Part shown: positions 7,811 to 16,244 of the stretch, in pieces | How positions within the stretch are numbered: the stretch's first letter is position 1 | Layout of the letters: each line of letters starts with the position of its first letter | Assembly: GCA_900316145.1 (NCBI GenBank) | Contig: ONBQ01000041.1 | Coordinates: 1 to 37,282, forward strand | Origin: an uncultured Eubacteriales bacterium | GTDB taxonomy: Bacteria > Bacillota > Clostridia > Lachnospirales > Bianqueaceae | Direction of reading: 5' to 3' | DNA: 37,282 nt | Program-made: the position numbers and the translations under genes | Notes under the pieces: model-generated | Databases searched by the model: none | The model's input: the letters and a program-made list of their open reading frames with translations, nothing else | What the model was told of the DNA's origin: nothing

Positions 7811-8884
7811 ATGAACACAAGTGATTTTTATTTTGATCTGCCTGAAGAATTGATCGCTCAGACTCCGCTGGAAAAGAGGTCGGATTCACGGCTTTTAGTC
7901 ATGGACCGTAATACCGGTGAGCTGACCCATGATCATTTTTATCATATTGGAGAATACTTGAAGCCTGGTGACTGCCTGGTACTGAATGATACCAAGGTCA
8001 TGCCGGCCCGTCTTCTTGGCCAGAGAGCCGATACCGGTACGCCCATCGAATTGCTTCTTTTAAAGCGTCTGAGCCGGGAAGAACTTGACGCAAACGACTA
8101 TCCTGATGATTGCTGGGAAGTGCTGGTCCGTCCGGGAAGAAGGGTGCGTCCCGGCCATGAGCTTACATTTGGGGACGGCAAGCTGGGAGCGAAAGTTCTT
8201 ACGATCACAGAGGGCGGCAACCGCATCGTTCAATTCACTTATCAGGGAATCTTTGAAGAGATCCTGGATCAGCTGGGACAGATGCCGCTGCCTCCTTATA
8301 TCCATGAACACCTGGACGATCCGGATCGTTATCAGACGGTCTATGCCCGTGAGCAGGGATCCGCGGCGGCCCCTACGGCCGGCCTGCATTTTACAGAGGA
8401 TCTTCTTAATGACCTGCGGGCTAAAGGGATCCGTACGGCTTTTATCACGTTGCATGTAGGGCTTGGCACATTCCGCCCGGTCAAGGTAGAGAAGATCGAA
8501 GAGCATGAGATGCACAGCGAGTACTACCAGATCTCGGAAGAAGCCGCGGCCTTGATCCGCAAAACGCAGGAAGAAGGGGGACGCATCATCGCTGTCGGAA
8601 CGACCAGCTGCCGCACTCTGGAATCCGCCGCAAAAGACGATGGAACGGTACCGGCAACGTCCGGCTGGACCAATATCTTCATCTATCCCGGATATCGGTT
8701 CAAAGTCCTGAACGGACTGATCACCAACTTCCATCTTCCGGAATCCACGCTGATCATGCTGGTAAGTGCCTTTGCGGGAAGAGAGCATGTGCTGCATGCG
8801 TACGAAGAAGCGATCGAACAAAGGTATCGTTTCTTCTCCTTTGGGGATGCCATGTTGTTGATCGATAGGAAGGATAATAGATAA
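7811..8884 (+). CDS. queA: S-adenosylmethionine:tRNA ribosyltransferase-isomerase QueA
   Basis: QueA transfers and isomerises the ribosyl group of SAM onto preQ1 at tRNA position 34 to give epoxyqueuosine. The 357-residue protein is full length. Family motifs include [18 protein letters not shown] at the N terminus, [51 protein letters not shown] and the C-terminal [19 protein letters not shown]. The gene directly follows the rex terminator. The next step of the same pathway in gene order, tgt, lies 3.3 kb downstream in the same orientation with two envelope genes between them. Function is well supported. Confidence 0.97.
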   Translation: MNTSDFYFDLPEELIAQTPLEKRSDSRLLVMDRNTGELTHDHFYHIGEYLKPGDCLVLNDTKVMPARLLGQRADTGTPIELLLLKRLSREELDANDYPDDCWEVLVRPGRRVRPGHELTFGDGKLGAKVLTITEGGNRIVQFTYQGIFEEILDQLGQMPLPPYIHEHLDDPDRYQTVYAREQGSAAAPTAGLHFTEDLLNDLRAKGIRTAFITLHVGLGTFRPVKVEKIEEHEMHSEYYQISEEAAALIRKTQEEGGRIIAVGTTSCRTLESAAKDDGTVPATSGWTNIFIYPGYRFKVLNGLITNFHLPESTLIMLVSAFAGREHVLHAYEEAIEQRYRFFSFGDAMLLIDRKDNR

Positions 8885-8895
8885 GGACCTTCACG

Positions 8896-11283
8896 ATGAG
8901 TTACAAAAACAGACAGGGAGAATGGAGCGGAGCCAAGGTGTTCTTTCTCGCCTTGCTGACGGCCGCTGTTATCTTTCTCCCGGCTATGATATGGGACCGG
9001 GGATATTTCATTTTCCTGGGTGATTTCAATTCGCAGCAGATCCCGTTCTACCGGGTTGCCCATAGGGCGATCCGATCCGGCAATATGGGCTGGAACTGGT
9101 ATACGGATCTGGGTGTTAACTTTATCGGTTCCTATAGTTTTTACTTGCTGGGAAGCCCTTTTTTCTGGCTGACAGTCTTGTTCCCGGAAAGCTGGATCTC
9201 TTATTTCATGGGACCGCTTTTGATCCTGAAATTCGCCTGCGCGGCACTGACCTCGTATCTTTGGCTCAAGCGACATGTGCGCACCAGGGATTTTGCGACG
9301 CTTGGCGGGTTTTTATACGCTTTTTCAGGGTTTTCTATCTATAACATCTTCTTTAATCATTTTCATGAGCCCATGATCTTCTTTCCCTTGCTTCTGATCG
9401 GGATCGATGAACTCATGGACTATGGGACCAAGGGTGTTTTCGCGGTGACAGTCTGCCTGAATTGCGTGGTAAGCTACTTCTTCTTTGTGGGAGAGGTCGT
9501 ATTTACCGTGATCTATTTCTTCGTTCGTGTTTTCACGAAAAGCTATCAGTTTACCTGGAAACGCTTTCTGCAGCTGGCCTTTGAGGCCGTGCTGGGGATG
9601 CTTCTCAGCATGTTCCTGTTCTGGCCGTCTTTGCTGGTCATGCTCAGCAATTACCGGGTCAATAATTATGCTGATGGGTTCGATCTGTGGATCTATGGCA
9701 ATACCCAAAGACCCTACGCGATCCTCTTCAGCATGCTTTTCCCCAATGAGCTGCCTTCCAAGCAGGTGCTGCTGCCGGATGCCAGCGTTCGCTGGACCTC
9801 TCTGACGGCCTATCTGCCCATGTTTGGTATTTCCGGCGTGCTGGCCTTTTTGAAAACCCATCGGAAAAACTGGCTGAAGGTGCTGATCCCCGTCCTTATC
9901 GTGATGGCTATGGTGCCCGCGCTCAACAGCCTGTTCGTCGCTTTCAATAAGGCGTACTATACACGTTGGTTCTATATGTTTACCTTGATGCTGATCCTGG
10001 CTACGGTTCGTGTGCTGGATGAGGAAAGGGTGCGTGAATTGGAGAAATCCACCGTTCACCTGCTGATCCTGACATCAGTCTTGGTCCTGATCCTGGCCCT
10101 CACTCCGGATAAACTGAAAGACGGGACCTGGCGTATCGGCATTTTCAGCAGCGACTGTCCCTGGCAGTTCGCTCTGATCGTGGCCTTTGCCTTGATCGGA
10201 CCAGGAGTTTCATTATTATTGCTGGATTTCCTTCGGGAGGATCCCAAAAAGTATGTTTCCAAGGCGGTCCTGGCTGTCATGATCATTTCCATGCTCTATG
10301 GAAACTTTTACGTGATCTGGGGCAAGACCCGTTCCTATGATACCCATGAGTACTTTATTCCGGATGTACTCGAGGGTAAGTGGACCATAGAGGATGAGGA
10401 ATTCTTCCGTATCGATTCGGATGATTCGGTCATCAATATCGGCATGTTCTGGAACGTGCCGGATATACGGGCTTTCCATAGCCTGGTACCGGCCTCCGTC
10501 TTTAAGTTTTATGATTTCATCGGAGATGCCCGCGGCGTAAAATCCGTCCCGGAATATGAGGATTACGCGATCCGCTCTTTATTCTCTGTCAAGTATTTCG
10601 TGGATTCCAAAGATGAGGGAGATGATTTCCAGGATTCTTCTCAGGCGGAAGGAACTACGTATTATACGACGGAAATGCCGGATTATGTACCGATCCATAC
10701 CATCAATGATTATGATATATTCCTCAATAAACGGTTTATCCCGATGGGATTCACCTATGACGCGTATTGCACGGAAAGTGAGGCGGAAGAGATCTCTGAG
10801 TCCAGCCGGGGCCAGCTGATGCTTCAGATGCTGATCCTTCCGGATGATACCGATCCCTCCATTACGAAACTGCTTCGTCATGACAGCAATGTGGTGGATC
10901 GCAGCTATTCAGAGGAATCCTATGTGGCCGCCTGTCTGCAAAGACAGAAGAATGCCTGTGATTCGTTCGTGGAGGAAGGGGACAGTTTCCACGCTTCCAT
11001 CTACAGCGATAAAGAGAATCTGGTCTTTTTCAGTGTCCCTTATGAGACAGGCTGGTCCGCGAAGGTCAATGGACAGGATGCCGAGATCATTCAGGCGAAT
11101 GTCGGATTTATGGCAGTGAAGGTTCCGCGGGGAGAATCGAAGATCGAATTCACCTATGAAACACCGGGCCTTCGATTTGGACTCATCGTTTCTGCGGCCG
11201 GAGTCGTGATTTTGGCCGTCTATATGCTGGCAGCGCGCCTTCTGGGCTCGCGAGTGAAGCAAAGAAAGAAGGATCTGATATGA
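8896..11283 (+). CDS. yfhO: YfhO family polytopic membrane protein (GT-C type glycosyltransferase-like)
   Basis: This large 795-residue integral membrane protein has about a dozen hydrophobic segments in its first 480 residues, a soluble extracellular stretch (about 490-760) and a final transmembrane helix (about 765-785). The early motif GDFNSQQIPFYR (D43) matches the conserved acidic site of YfhO and related GT-C enzymes. In Bacillus, YfhO works with the polyprenyl-phosphate GlcNAc synthase CsbB to decorate lipoteichoic acid. Here the next gene is a CsbB/GtrB-like GT2 enzyme whose ATG overlaps this stop codon (ATGA), which supports the same pairing. The sugar and the acceptor polymer cannot be determined from sequence. 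Confidence 0.85.
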   Translation: MSYKNRQGEWSGAKVFFLALLTAAVIFLPAMIWDRGYFIFLGDFNSQQIPFYRVAHRAIRSGNMGWNWYTDLGVNFIGSYSFYLLGSPFFWLTVLFPESWISYFMGPLLILKFACAALTSYLWLKRHVRTRDFATLGGFLYAFSGFSIYNIFFNHFHEPMIFFPLLLIGIDELMDYGTKGVFAVTVCLNCVVSYFFFVGEVVFTVIYFFVRVFTKSYQFTWKRFLQLAFEAVLGMLLSMFLFWPSLLVMLSNYRVNNYADGFDLWIYGNTQRPYAILFSMLFPNELPSKQVLLPDASVRWTSLTAYLPMFGISGVLAFLKTHRKNWLKVLIPVLIVMAMVPALNSLFVAFNKAYYTRWFYMFTLMLILATVRVLDEERVRELEKSTVHLLILTSVLVLILALTPDKLKDGTWRIGIFSSDCPWQFALIVAFALIGPGVSLLLLDFLREDPKKYVSKAVLAVMIISMLYGNFYVIWGKTRSYDTHEYFIPDVLEGKWTIEDEEFFRIDSDDSVINIGMFWNVPDIRAFHSLVPASVFKFYDFIGDARGVKSVPEYEDYAIRSLFSVKYFVDSKDEGDDFQDSSQAEGTTYYTTEMPDYVPIHTINDYDIFLNKRFIPMGFTYDAYCTESEAEEISESSRGQLMLQMLILPDDTDPSITKLLRHDSNVVDRSYSEESYVAACLQRQKNACDSFVEEGDSFHASIYSDKENLVFFSVPYETGWSAKVNGQDAEIIQANVGFMAVKVPRGESKIEFTYETPGLRFGLIVSAAGVVILAVYMLAARLLGSRVKQRKKDLI

Positions 11284-12233
11284 CAAGGCTTTTTGTTGTG
11301 ATCCCTTGTTATAATGAACAGGAAGTCCTCCCTGAGACGGCCTCCCGGCTGAAGAAAAAGTTTCAGGATCTTCAGGCTGACGGTAGGATCTCTGAGGACA
11401 GCCGCATCCTGTTGGTGGATGACGGAAGCAAGGATGAGACCTGGTCCATCATCCGCAGGCTGCATGAGGAGGATCCGTTATACCAGGGCATCAAGCTCGC
11501 GCATAACCGCGGGCAGCAGAACGCGTTTATAGCCGGCCTCCATGAAGCGACAGGTCTGGCGGATTGCGTCATCACGATGGATGCAGATCTGCAGGATGAC
11601 ATTAACGCCATGGATGCCATGCTTCAGTCCTATGAAAACGGTTCGGATATCGTATTCGGCGTTCGTTCCAACCGGGATACGGATTCCTTTTTCAAAAAAC
11701 ATACCGCGCAAGGATATTATCGGTTCATGCGGATGATGGGCATCGAGCTGGTCTATAATCACGCGGACTACAGGCTCATGAGCAGCCGGGCTTTGACAGC
11801 GCTTGGTGAATACCATGAAGTCAACCTGTTTTTGCGAGGGATCGTTCCGGAATTGGGATTTCAAACGGATGTTGTTTATTACAAGCGCGCCGAACGTTTT
11901 GCCGGGGAGTCGAAATATCCATTAAGCAAAATGCTGAGCCTCGCTTCGGAAGGCATTACATCCTTCAGCGTACAGCCGCTGAAGGTGATCTCGTGGCTGG
12001 GTATATTCATAGCTTTCTTAAGTCTGGCCGGTCTGTTGTATGCCCTGATCTCCAAGTGGACAGGCAATGCGGTCTCCGGCTGGACAGCGATCGTTTGCTC
12101 CATCTGGTTCCTGGGAGGCCTGCAGCTTCTGTGCATCGGTGTAGTGGGAGCCTATATCGGAAAGATCTATAACGAAGTCAAGGCAAGACCACGGTATATC
12201 ATCGAAGAAAATACGTTAGAGAAAGAAGAATGA
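11280..12233 (+). CDS. CsbB/GtrB-like polyprenyl-phosphate glycosyltransferase (GT2)
   Basis: The 317-residue protein has a cytoplasmic GT-A domain (residues 1 to about 225) and two C-terminal transmembrane helices (about 235-258 and 266-294). Nucleotide-sugar motifs are VIPCYNEQE, VDDGSKDET and the metal-binding DAD at 101-103 (MDADLQDD). The interfacial RFAGESKYPLSKM motif is typical of DPM1/GtrB/CsbB enzymes that make undecaprenyl-phosphate sugars. The product would be flipped outward and used by a GT-C partner, here the YfhO-like protein encoded immediately upstream. Start and stop codons overlap both neighbours by 4 nt, indicating translational coupling with yfhO and tgt. The donor sugar is not predictable with confidence. 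Confidence 0.9.
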   Translation: MTRLFVVIPCYNEQEVLPETASRLKKKFQDLQADGRISEDSRILLVDDGSKDETWSIIRRLHEEDPLYQGIKLAHNRGQQNAFIAGLHEATGLADCVITMDADLQDDINAMDAMLQSYENGSDIVFGVRSNRDTDSFFKKHTAQGYYRFMRMMGIELVYNHADYRLMSSRALTALGEYHEVNLFLRGIVPELGFQTDVVYYKRAERFAGESKYPLSKMLSLASEGITSFSVQPLKVISWLGIFIAFLSLAGLLYALISKWTGNAVSGWTAIVCSIWFLGGLQLLCIGVVGAYIGKIYNEVKARPRYIIEENTLEKEE

Positions 12234-13366
12234 TCATGTATGAATTGTTAGGGACCCAAGGACGTGCCCGCCGGGGAAGATTTGTGACGCCCCATGGAAC
12301 GGTCGAAACACCGGTCTTTATGAATGTCGGTACGGTCGGCGCGATCAAAGGAGCGGTCTCTACTGATGATCTGAAAGAGATCGGCTGTCAGATCGAATTA
12401 TCCAACACCTACCATCTGCATGTCAGAACGGGGGATCCATTGATCAAACGGATGGGAGGACTGCACCGTTTCATGCACTGGGATCGTCCTATTCTGACGG
12501 ATTCCGGCGGCTTCCAGGTGTTCTCCCTTTCCCAGCTTAGAGGAAAGATCCGGGAAGAAGGGGTGACCTTCGCTTCCCATATCGATGGGCACAAGATCTT
12601 CATGGGACCGGAGGAAAGCATGCAGATCCAGTCCAATCTGGGATCGACCATCGCCATGGCCTTTGACGAATGTCCGCCCAGCAAGGCGGATCGTTCCTAT
12701 ATCGAATCCTCCGTGGCCAGGACCACAAGATGGCTGGAACGCAGCATCGCGGAGATGGACCGCTTGAATCAGAAAGAGGATACGCTCAACCGGGAACAGA
12801 TGCTGTTCGGTATCAACCAAGGAGGCATCCTGGAAGACGTACGGGTCGATCACGCCAGACGCATCAGGGATCTGGATATGGCCGGCTACGCGATCGGGGG
12901 CCTTGCTGTAGGTGAGACACATGAAGAAATGTACCGCATCCTGGATGTAACGGTGCCGGAACTTCCTCAGAATAAGCCCATCTATCTGATGGGTGTAGGC
13001 ACGCCGGAAAACATCCTTGAGGCGGTGGACCGGGGCGTGGACTTTTTTGACTGCGTGCTTCCTGCCAGAAACGGTCGCCACGGACAAGTCTTTACCCGCC
13101 ATGGGAAACTGAAGCTCAAAAACGCACAGTATGCAGAAGATGACCGTCCTATCGATGAGACCTGCAACTGTCCGGCCTGCCGAAGCTATTCCAGAGCCTA
13201 TATCCGTCATCTGCTGATGGCAGGAGAGATGCTGGGCCTGCGCCTTTGCGTTCTGCATAATCTGAACTTCTACAATCGCATGATGGCAGAGATCCGCGAC
13301 GCGATGGATCATGGAACCTTCGCGGAATACAAAAGACAAACCCTGGAAGGCTTCAAAGAGGGCTGA
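12230..13366 (+). CDS. tgt: tRNA-guanine transglycosylase Tgt
   Basis: Tgt exchanges guanine 34 for preQ1 in GUN tRNAs, the step before QueA in queuosine synthesis. The 378-residue TIM-barrel protein has TPVFMNVGTVGAIKG, LSNTYHLHVRTG, the general acid-base region ILTDSGGFQVFSL (D91), GGLAVGE, YLMGVGTPENILE and the nucleophile region FDCVLPARNGRHG. The zinc site is present as CNCPACRSYSRAYIRHL with a later histidine. The ATG at 12230 overlaps the upstream stop; an in-frame ATG at 12236 is a close alternative. The distance from queA and the coupling to a glycosyltransferase gene are unusual and discussed as a finding. Confidence 0.97.
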   Translation: MIMYELLGTQGRARRGRFVTPHGTVETPVFMNVGTVGAIKGAVSTDDLKEIGCQIELSNTYHLHVRTGDPLIKRMGGLHRFMHWDRPILTDSGGFQVFSLSQLRGKIREEGVTFASHIDGHKIFMGPEESMQIQSNLGSTIAMAFDECPPSKADRSYIESSVARTTRWLERSIAEMDRLNQKEDTLNREQMLFGINQGGILEDVRVDHARRIRDLDMAGYAIGGLAVGETHEEMYRILDVTVPELPQNKPIYLMGVGTPENILEAVDRGVDFFDCVLPARNGRHGQVFTRHGKLKLKNAQYAEDDRPIDETCNCPACRSYSRAYIRHLLMAGEMLGLRLCVLHNLNFYNRMMAEIRDAMDHGTFAEYKRQTLEGFKEG

Positions 13367-13411
13367 TTTTTCGCTTTTGCCACCATTTTGCCGTCAGGTT
13401 ATATAAAAAAC

Positions 13412-13440
13412 TTGACCAAAACGATATAATAGAGTATAAT
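13412..13440 (+). promoter_or_regulatory. Promoter for yajC
   Basis: TTGACC (13412-13417) and TATAAT (13435-13440) are separated by 17 bp. A second TATAAT at 13425-13430 has no matching -35. A strong ribosome binding site (TAGGAGGAA) precedes the yajC ATG. The 105-bp gap after tgt holds no terminator that I can see. Confidence 0.75.
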
Positions 13441-13471
13441 ATTTCTATCATATTTTTTAGGAGGAACGCTC

Positions 13472-13927
13472 ATGTCTTTTTTGCTGAGCAGTGAAGCACC
13501 AGCCGGCAGCAGTATGCTTCCGATGCTGGCCGTGTATGCGGTATTTATTGTTGTATTATATTTTATCATGATCCGTCCTCAGCGTAAGCGCCAGAAGCAG
13601 ACCGATCAGATGCAGAATTCCATCGGTATCGGTGACTGGGTGCTTTTGAGCAACGGTATGTATGGCAAGGTCGTCAATGTGATCAATGACTGCCTCATGG
13701 TCGAATTTGGAACCAACAAAAGCGTTATCATTCCGGTACGCCGTGATCAGATCCTCGCTGCCAATGAGCCGGATCTGACCCAGAAAACGGTCGATGAAAG
13801 CGCTGTAGAGCCCAAGGATGCTTTGGTGGAAGAAGATCTGGAAGAAGATGGCCTGGACAATTACGACAAGTACCTCATCGAGCAGGAGGAAAAGCGTAAC
13901 GGTAAGAAGGCTCGCTTCAAGAAGTAA
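13472..13927 (+). CDS. yajC: Preprotein translocase accessory subunit YajC
   Basis: YajC is a small single-pass membrane protein that associates with SecDF and the SecYEG translocon. After a short N terminus there is one transmembrane helix (about residues 14-36; MLAVYAVFIVVLYFIMIRPQ) ending in the hallmark IRPQRKRQKQ. The soluble domain follows (IGIGDWVLLSNGMYGKVVNV, VEFGTNKSVIIPVRRDQI). The protein is 151 residues, longer than the usual 85-115 because of an acidic then lysine-rich C-terminal tail. The order tgt-yajC is the standard bacterial one, although secD and secF do not follow here. Confidence 0.94.
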   Translation: MSFLLSSEAPAGSSMLPMLAVYAVFIVVLYFIMIRPQRKRQKQTDQMQNSIGIGDWVLLSNGMYGKVVNVINDCLMVEFGTNKSVIIPVRRDQILAANEPDLTQKTVDESAVEPKDALVEEDLEEDGLDNYDKYLIEQEEKRNGKKARFKK

Positions 13928-13967
13928 GAATGGTCAGGCCTGCTTGTGAATTTCTCCAAAAAAACTG

Positions 13968-13996
13968 TTGACGATGGAGATATTCATGAGTATAAT
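13968..13996 (+). promoter_or_regulatory. Promoter for rpsU
   Basis: TTGACG (13968-13973) and a perfect TATAAT (13991-13996) are spaced 17 bp apart, 41 nt after yajC. Transcription should begin near 14003-14005, exactly where the first helix of the predicted leader structure begins. Confidence 0.8.
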
Positions 13997-14003
13997 ATAT
14001 TTT

Positions 14004-14070
14004 AGTGCTTATCATATTTGGCCCCTAAGGTAGTAGGCACAATCTGTAACTGAGGGGAGGGTGGAGTAGA
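14004..14070 (+). promoter_or_regulatory. Structured rpsU leader, candidate pseudoknot over the Shine-Dalgarno
   Basis: Two crossing helices can be drawn in the 66-nt leader. Helix 1 pairs GTGCTTAT (14005-14012) with GTAGGCAC (14033-14040), 8 bp including two G-U pairs. Helix 2 pairs CCCCT (14022-14026), in the loop of helix 1, with AGGGG (14053-14057), which overlaps the purine-rich ribosome binding site. The arrangement is an H-type pseudoknot with loops of 9, 6 and 12 nt. It could allow autoregulation by S21 or another ligand; that function is inference only. Confidence 0.45.
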
Positions 14071-14247
14071 ATGTCTAACGTAGTCGTCAAAGAGAATGAG
14101 TCCCTGGATAGCGCGCTTCGTCGCTTTAAGAGAAATTGCGCCAAAGCTGGTATCATGCAGGAAGTTCGTAAAAGAGAGCACTATGAGAAGCCCAGCGTAA
14201 AGCGTAAGAAGAAGTCTGAGGCTGCCAGAAAGAGAAAGTACAATTAA
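14071..14247 (+). CDS. rpsU: 30S ribosomal protein S21 (bS21)
   Basis: This is a short gene of 58 codons. The protein begins [20 protein letters not shown] and continues with the typical [20 protein letters not shown], ending in a lysine/arginine-rich tail (AARKRKYN). bS21 is a small basic protein of the 30S platform near the anti-Shine-Dalgarno region. The length and the sequence match the family throughout. The gene has its own consensus promoter and is followed by a strong terminator, so it is a monocistronic unit with possible readthrough into topB. The ribosome binding site is the GGGAGG part of a long purine run at 14053-14061. Confidence 0.96.
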   Translation: MSNVVVKENESLDSALRRFKRNCAKAGIMQEVRKREHYEKPSVKRKKKSEAARKRKYN

Positions 14248-14262
14248 ACAACAAACAAATGT

Positions 14263-14296
14263 AAAGCCTTAGTCCCTGTGCGGGACTAAGGCTTTT
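14263..14296 (+). terminator. Intrinsic terminator after rpsU
   Basis: A 14-bp perfect stem (AAAGCCTTAGTCCC at 14263-14276 with its complement at 14282-14295) has a 5-nt loop and ends in TTTT. The topB start codon lies 32 nt after the T-run, with a ribosome binding site (GAAAGGAG) in between and no space for a promoter. Confidence 0.85.
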
Positions 14297-14328
14297 CAAA
14301 TCACATTAACAGTGAAAGGAGCCATAGA

Positions 14329-16242
14329 ATGCCCAAGATTCTGGTCATCGCGGAAAAACCCTCTGTAGCCAGGGATTATGCCCGGGTCTTAAAAGCCTCC
14401 ACTAAGGGGGAAGGCTTTCTTTACAATGATCGATATGTCGTATCCTGGGCTATCGGTCATCTGGTAGAACTATGCGAGCCGGACAGTTATGATGAGCGAT
14501 ACAAGAAATGGAACCGGGCTGATCTTCCCATCATGCCGGAGACCATGAAGCTAAGGGTCATTCGCGGGTCGGGTCCGCAGTTCAAAGTCTTAAAAGGATT
14601 GATGAAGGATCCGGAGATCTCATCCATCATCTGCGGCACGGATAGCGGAAGAGAAGGAGAACTGATATTCCGCTATATTTACCAGATGACAGGCTGTAAG
14701 AAACCCTTTCAAAGACTGTGGGTCTCCAGCATGACTACAGAAGCCATCACAGAAGGCTTCCAGAAACTGAAAGATGGCAGTGAGTATGACTCCCTCTATC
14801 AAAGCGCCAAATGCCGCAGCGAGGCGGACTGGCTGGTGGGCATGAACGCGAGCCGGGCTTTTTCCTTGCATTATAATGCTCTCCTTTCCATAGGCAGAGT
14901 ACAGACGCCCACCCTCGCCATGATCGTGAACCGGCAGAAGGAGATCGATGCCTTCGTGCCGGAGAACTATTGGGAGGTCGAGATCCAGACAGTCAAAGAG
15001 GAAGAACAGGAACCTGTCTTCCCAGCCAAATGGTTCCGGGAAGAACTGTCAAATGAAGAAGGGGAGCAGGAAAAAACGCGCCGAAACACCCGCATCTCTA
15101 CGGAGGCGGAGGCGAAAGAGATCGCTTCCCGCGCAGGAAAAGGGAAAAAGGCGGAAGTGGTCAGTGTGGAAACGGCTCACAAAAAGCAGCTGCCACCCTT
15201 GCTGTACGATCTTACGGAACTGCAGAGAGAGGGAAACCGGCGTTACGGGTATTCTGCTTCGAGGGTGCTGAATCTGGCGCAGGAGCTTTATGAAAAGCAT
15301 AAACTGATCACCTATCCGCGTACAGACAGCCGGTACTTAAGTGATGATATGAAAGAAACCGTGCGCAATACGCTGCACGCCCTCAATATACCCCAGTATC
15401 ACAAGTACCTGATGGGGATCCCGGAACTGAAATTTACCGGACGCATCATCGATAACAGCAAGATCACCGATCATCACGCCATCATCCCGACGGCTAAGAA
15501 GCCGGATCTGGACAAGCTTCCAGAAGACGCTCGCCGCATCTATGATCTGATCGCCATGCGTCTGATCACTGTTTTTTATCCGGCCTATGAGTATGACAGT
15601 ACGACCGTCGTCCTGAAAGTGGATCAGGATACGTTTCTTGCAAGGGGCCGTCATGTAACGGAGCCTGGCTTTATGGCCTTGCCCGCCAATCAGTCTTCTT
15701 CTAAGAAAAATGAAGATGCGGAGCTGCCTGCCTTGCAAAAGGGAGACATTACAGATATTTTAAAATCAAAGGTTCTTTCGCGTAAGACTACGCCGCCTGC
15801 TCCGTTCACGGAGGCTACGCTTTTGGGAGCGATGGAATTTGCCGGAAAGTACATCGAGGATGAAACATTAAGAGAACAAATGAAGAAAATGTCTCTGGGC
15901 ACGCCTGCTACCAGGGCTTCGACGATCGAACGCTTGCTGCGTGTCGGCTATATCGTTCGTAAGGGTAAGACCCTTATCCCGACGGATAAGGGAAAGGCCT
16001 TGATCGACGTGCTTCCCAAGGAGATCGTTTCTCCCGAAATGACGGCCAAATGGGAGCGAGCGCTGGATCGGATCTATCAGGGGACTATGGCGCCCCAGGC
16101 CTTCATGGGGAGCATCAGGAGGTATACGACCTTTCTGGTTGACGCGGCGGATAAGGCTCCCGGCGCGGGCAATGCCTTCGCAGACAGCCGTCCCAGAAAA
16201 AAGGCCTCATCCGGTAAGAATTTTACAAGAAAGAAGCAATAA
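14329..16242 (+). CDS. topB: DNA topoisomerase III (type IA), TopB
   Basis: Type IA topoisomerases pass one DNA strand through a transient break using an active-site tyrosine. The 637-residue protein starts with the Toprim domain (ILVIAEKPSVARDYARVLKA). The acidic motif is CGTDSGREGELIFRYI, in which the second acidic residue of the usual DxD is replaced by Gly, a variant I recall from many Gram-positive TopB proteins. The catalytic tyrosine lies in LITYPRTDSRYLSDDM. SIGRVQTPTLAMIV and LSLGTPATRASTIERLL-like sequence (SLGTPATRASTIERLL) complete the core. The C terminus is a short basic tail without zinc fingers. It follows the rpsU terminator, and its stop is 2 nt from the araC-family start. 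Confidence 0.93.
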   Translation: MPKILVIAEKPSVARDYARVLKASTKGEGFLYNDRYVVSWAIGHLVELCEPDSYDERYKKWNRADLPIMPETMKLRVIRGSGPQFKVLKGLMKDPEISSIICGTDSGREGELIFRYIYQMTGCKKPFQRLWVSSMTTEAITEGFQKLKDGSEYDSLYQSAKCRSEADWLVGMNASRAFSLHYNALLSIGRVQTPTLAMIVNRQKEIDAFVPENYWEVEIQTVKEEEQEPVFPAKWFREELSNEEGEQEKTRRNTRISTEAEAKEIASRAGKGKKAEVVSVETAHKKQLPPLLYDLTELQREGNRRYGYSASRVLNLAQELYEKHKLITYPRTDSRYLSDDMKETVRNTLHALNIPQYHKYLMGIPELKFTGRIIDNSKITDHHAIIPTAKKPDLDKLPEDARRIYDLIAMRLITVFYPAYEYDSTTVVLKVDQDTFLARGRHVTEPGFMALPANQSSSKKNEDAELPALQKGDITDILKSKVLSRKTTPPAPFTEATLLGAMEFAGKYIEDETLREQMKKMSLGTPATRASTIERLLRVGYIVRKGKTLIPTDKGKALIDVLPKEIVSPEMTAKWERALDRIYQGTMAPQAFMGSIRRYTTFLVDAADKAPGAGNAFADSRPRKKASSGKNFTRKKQ

Positions 16243-16244
16243 AC

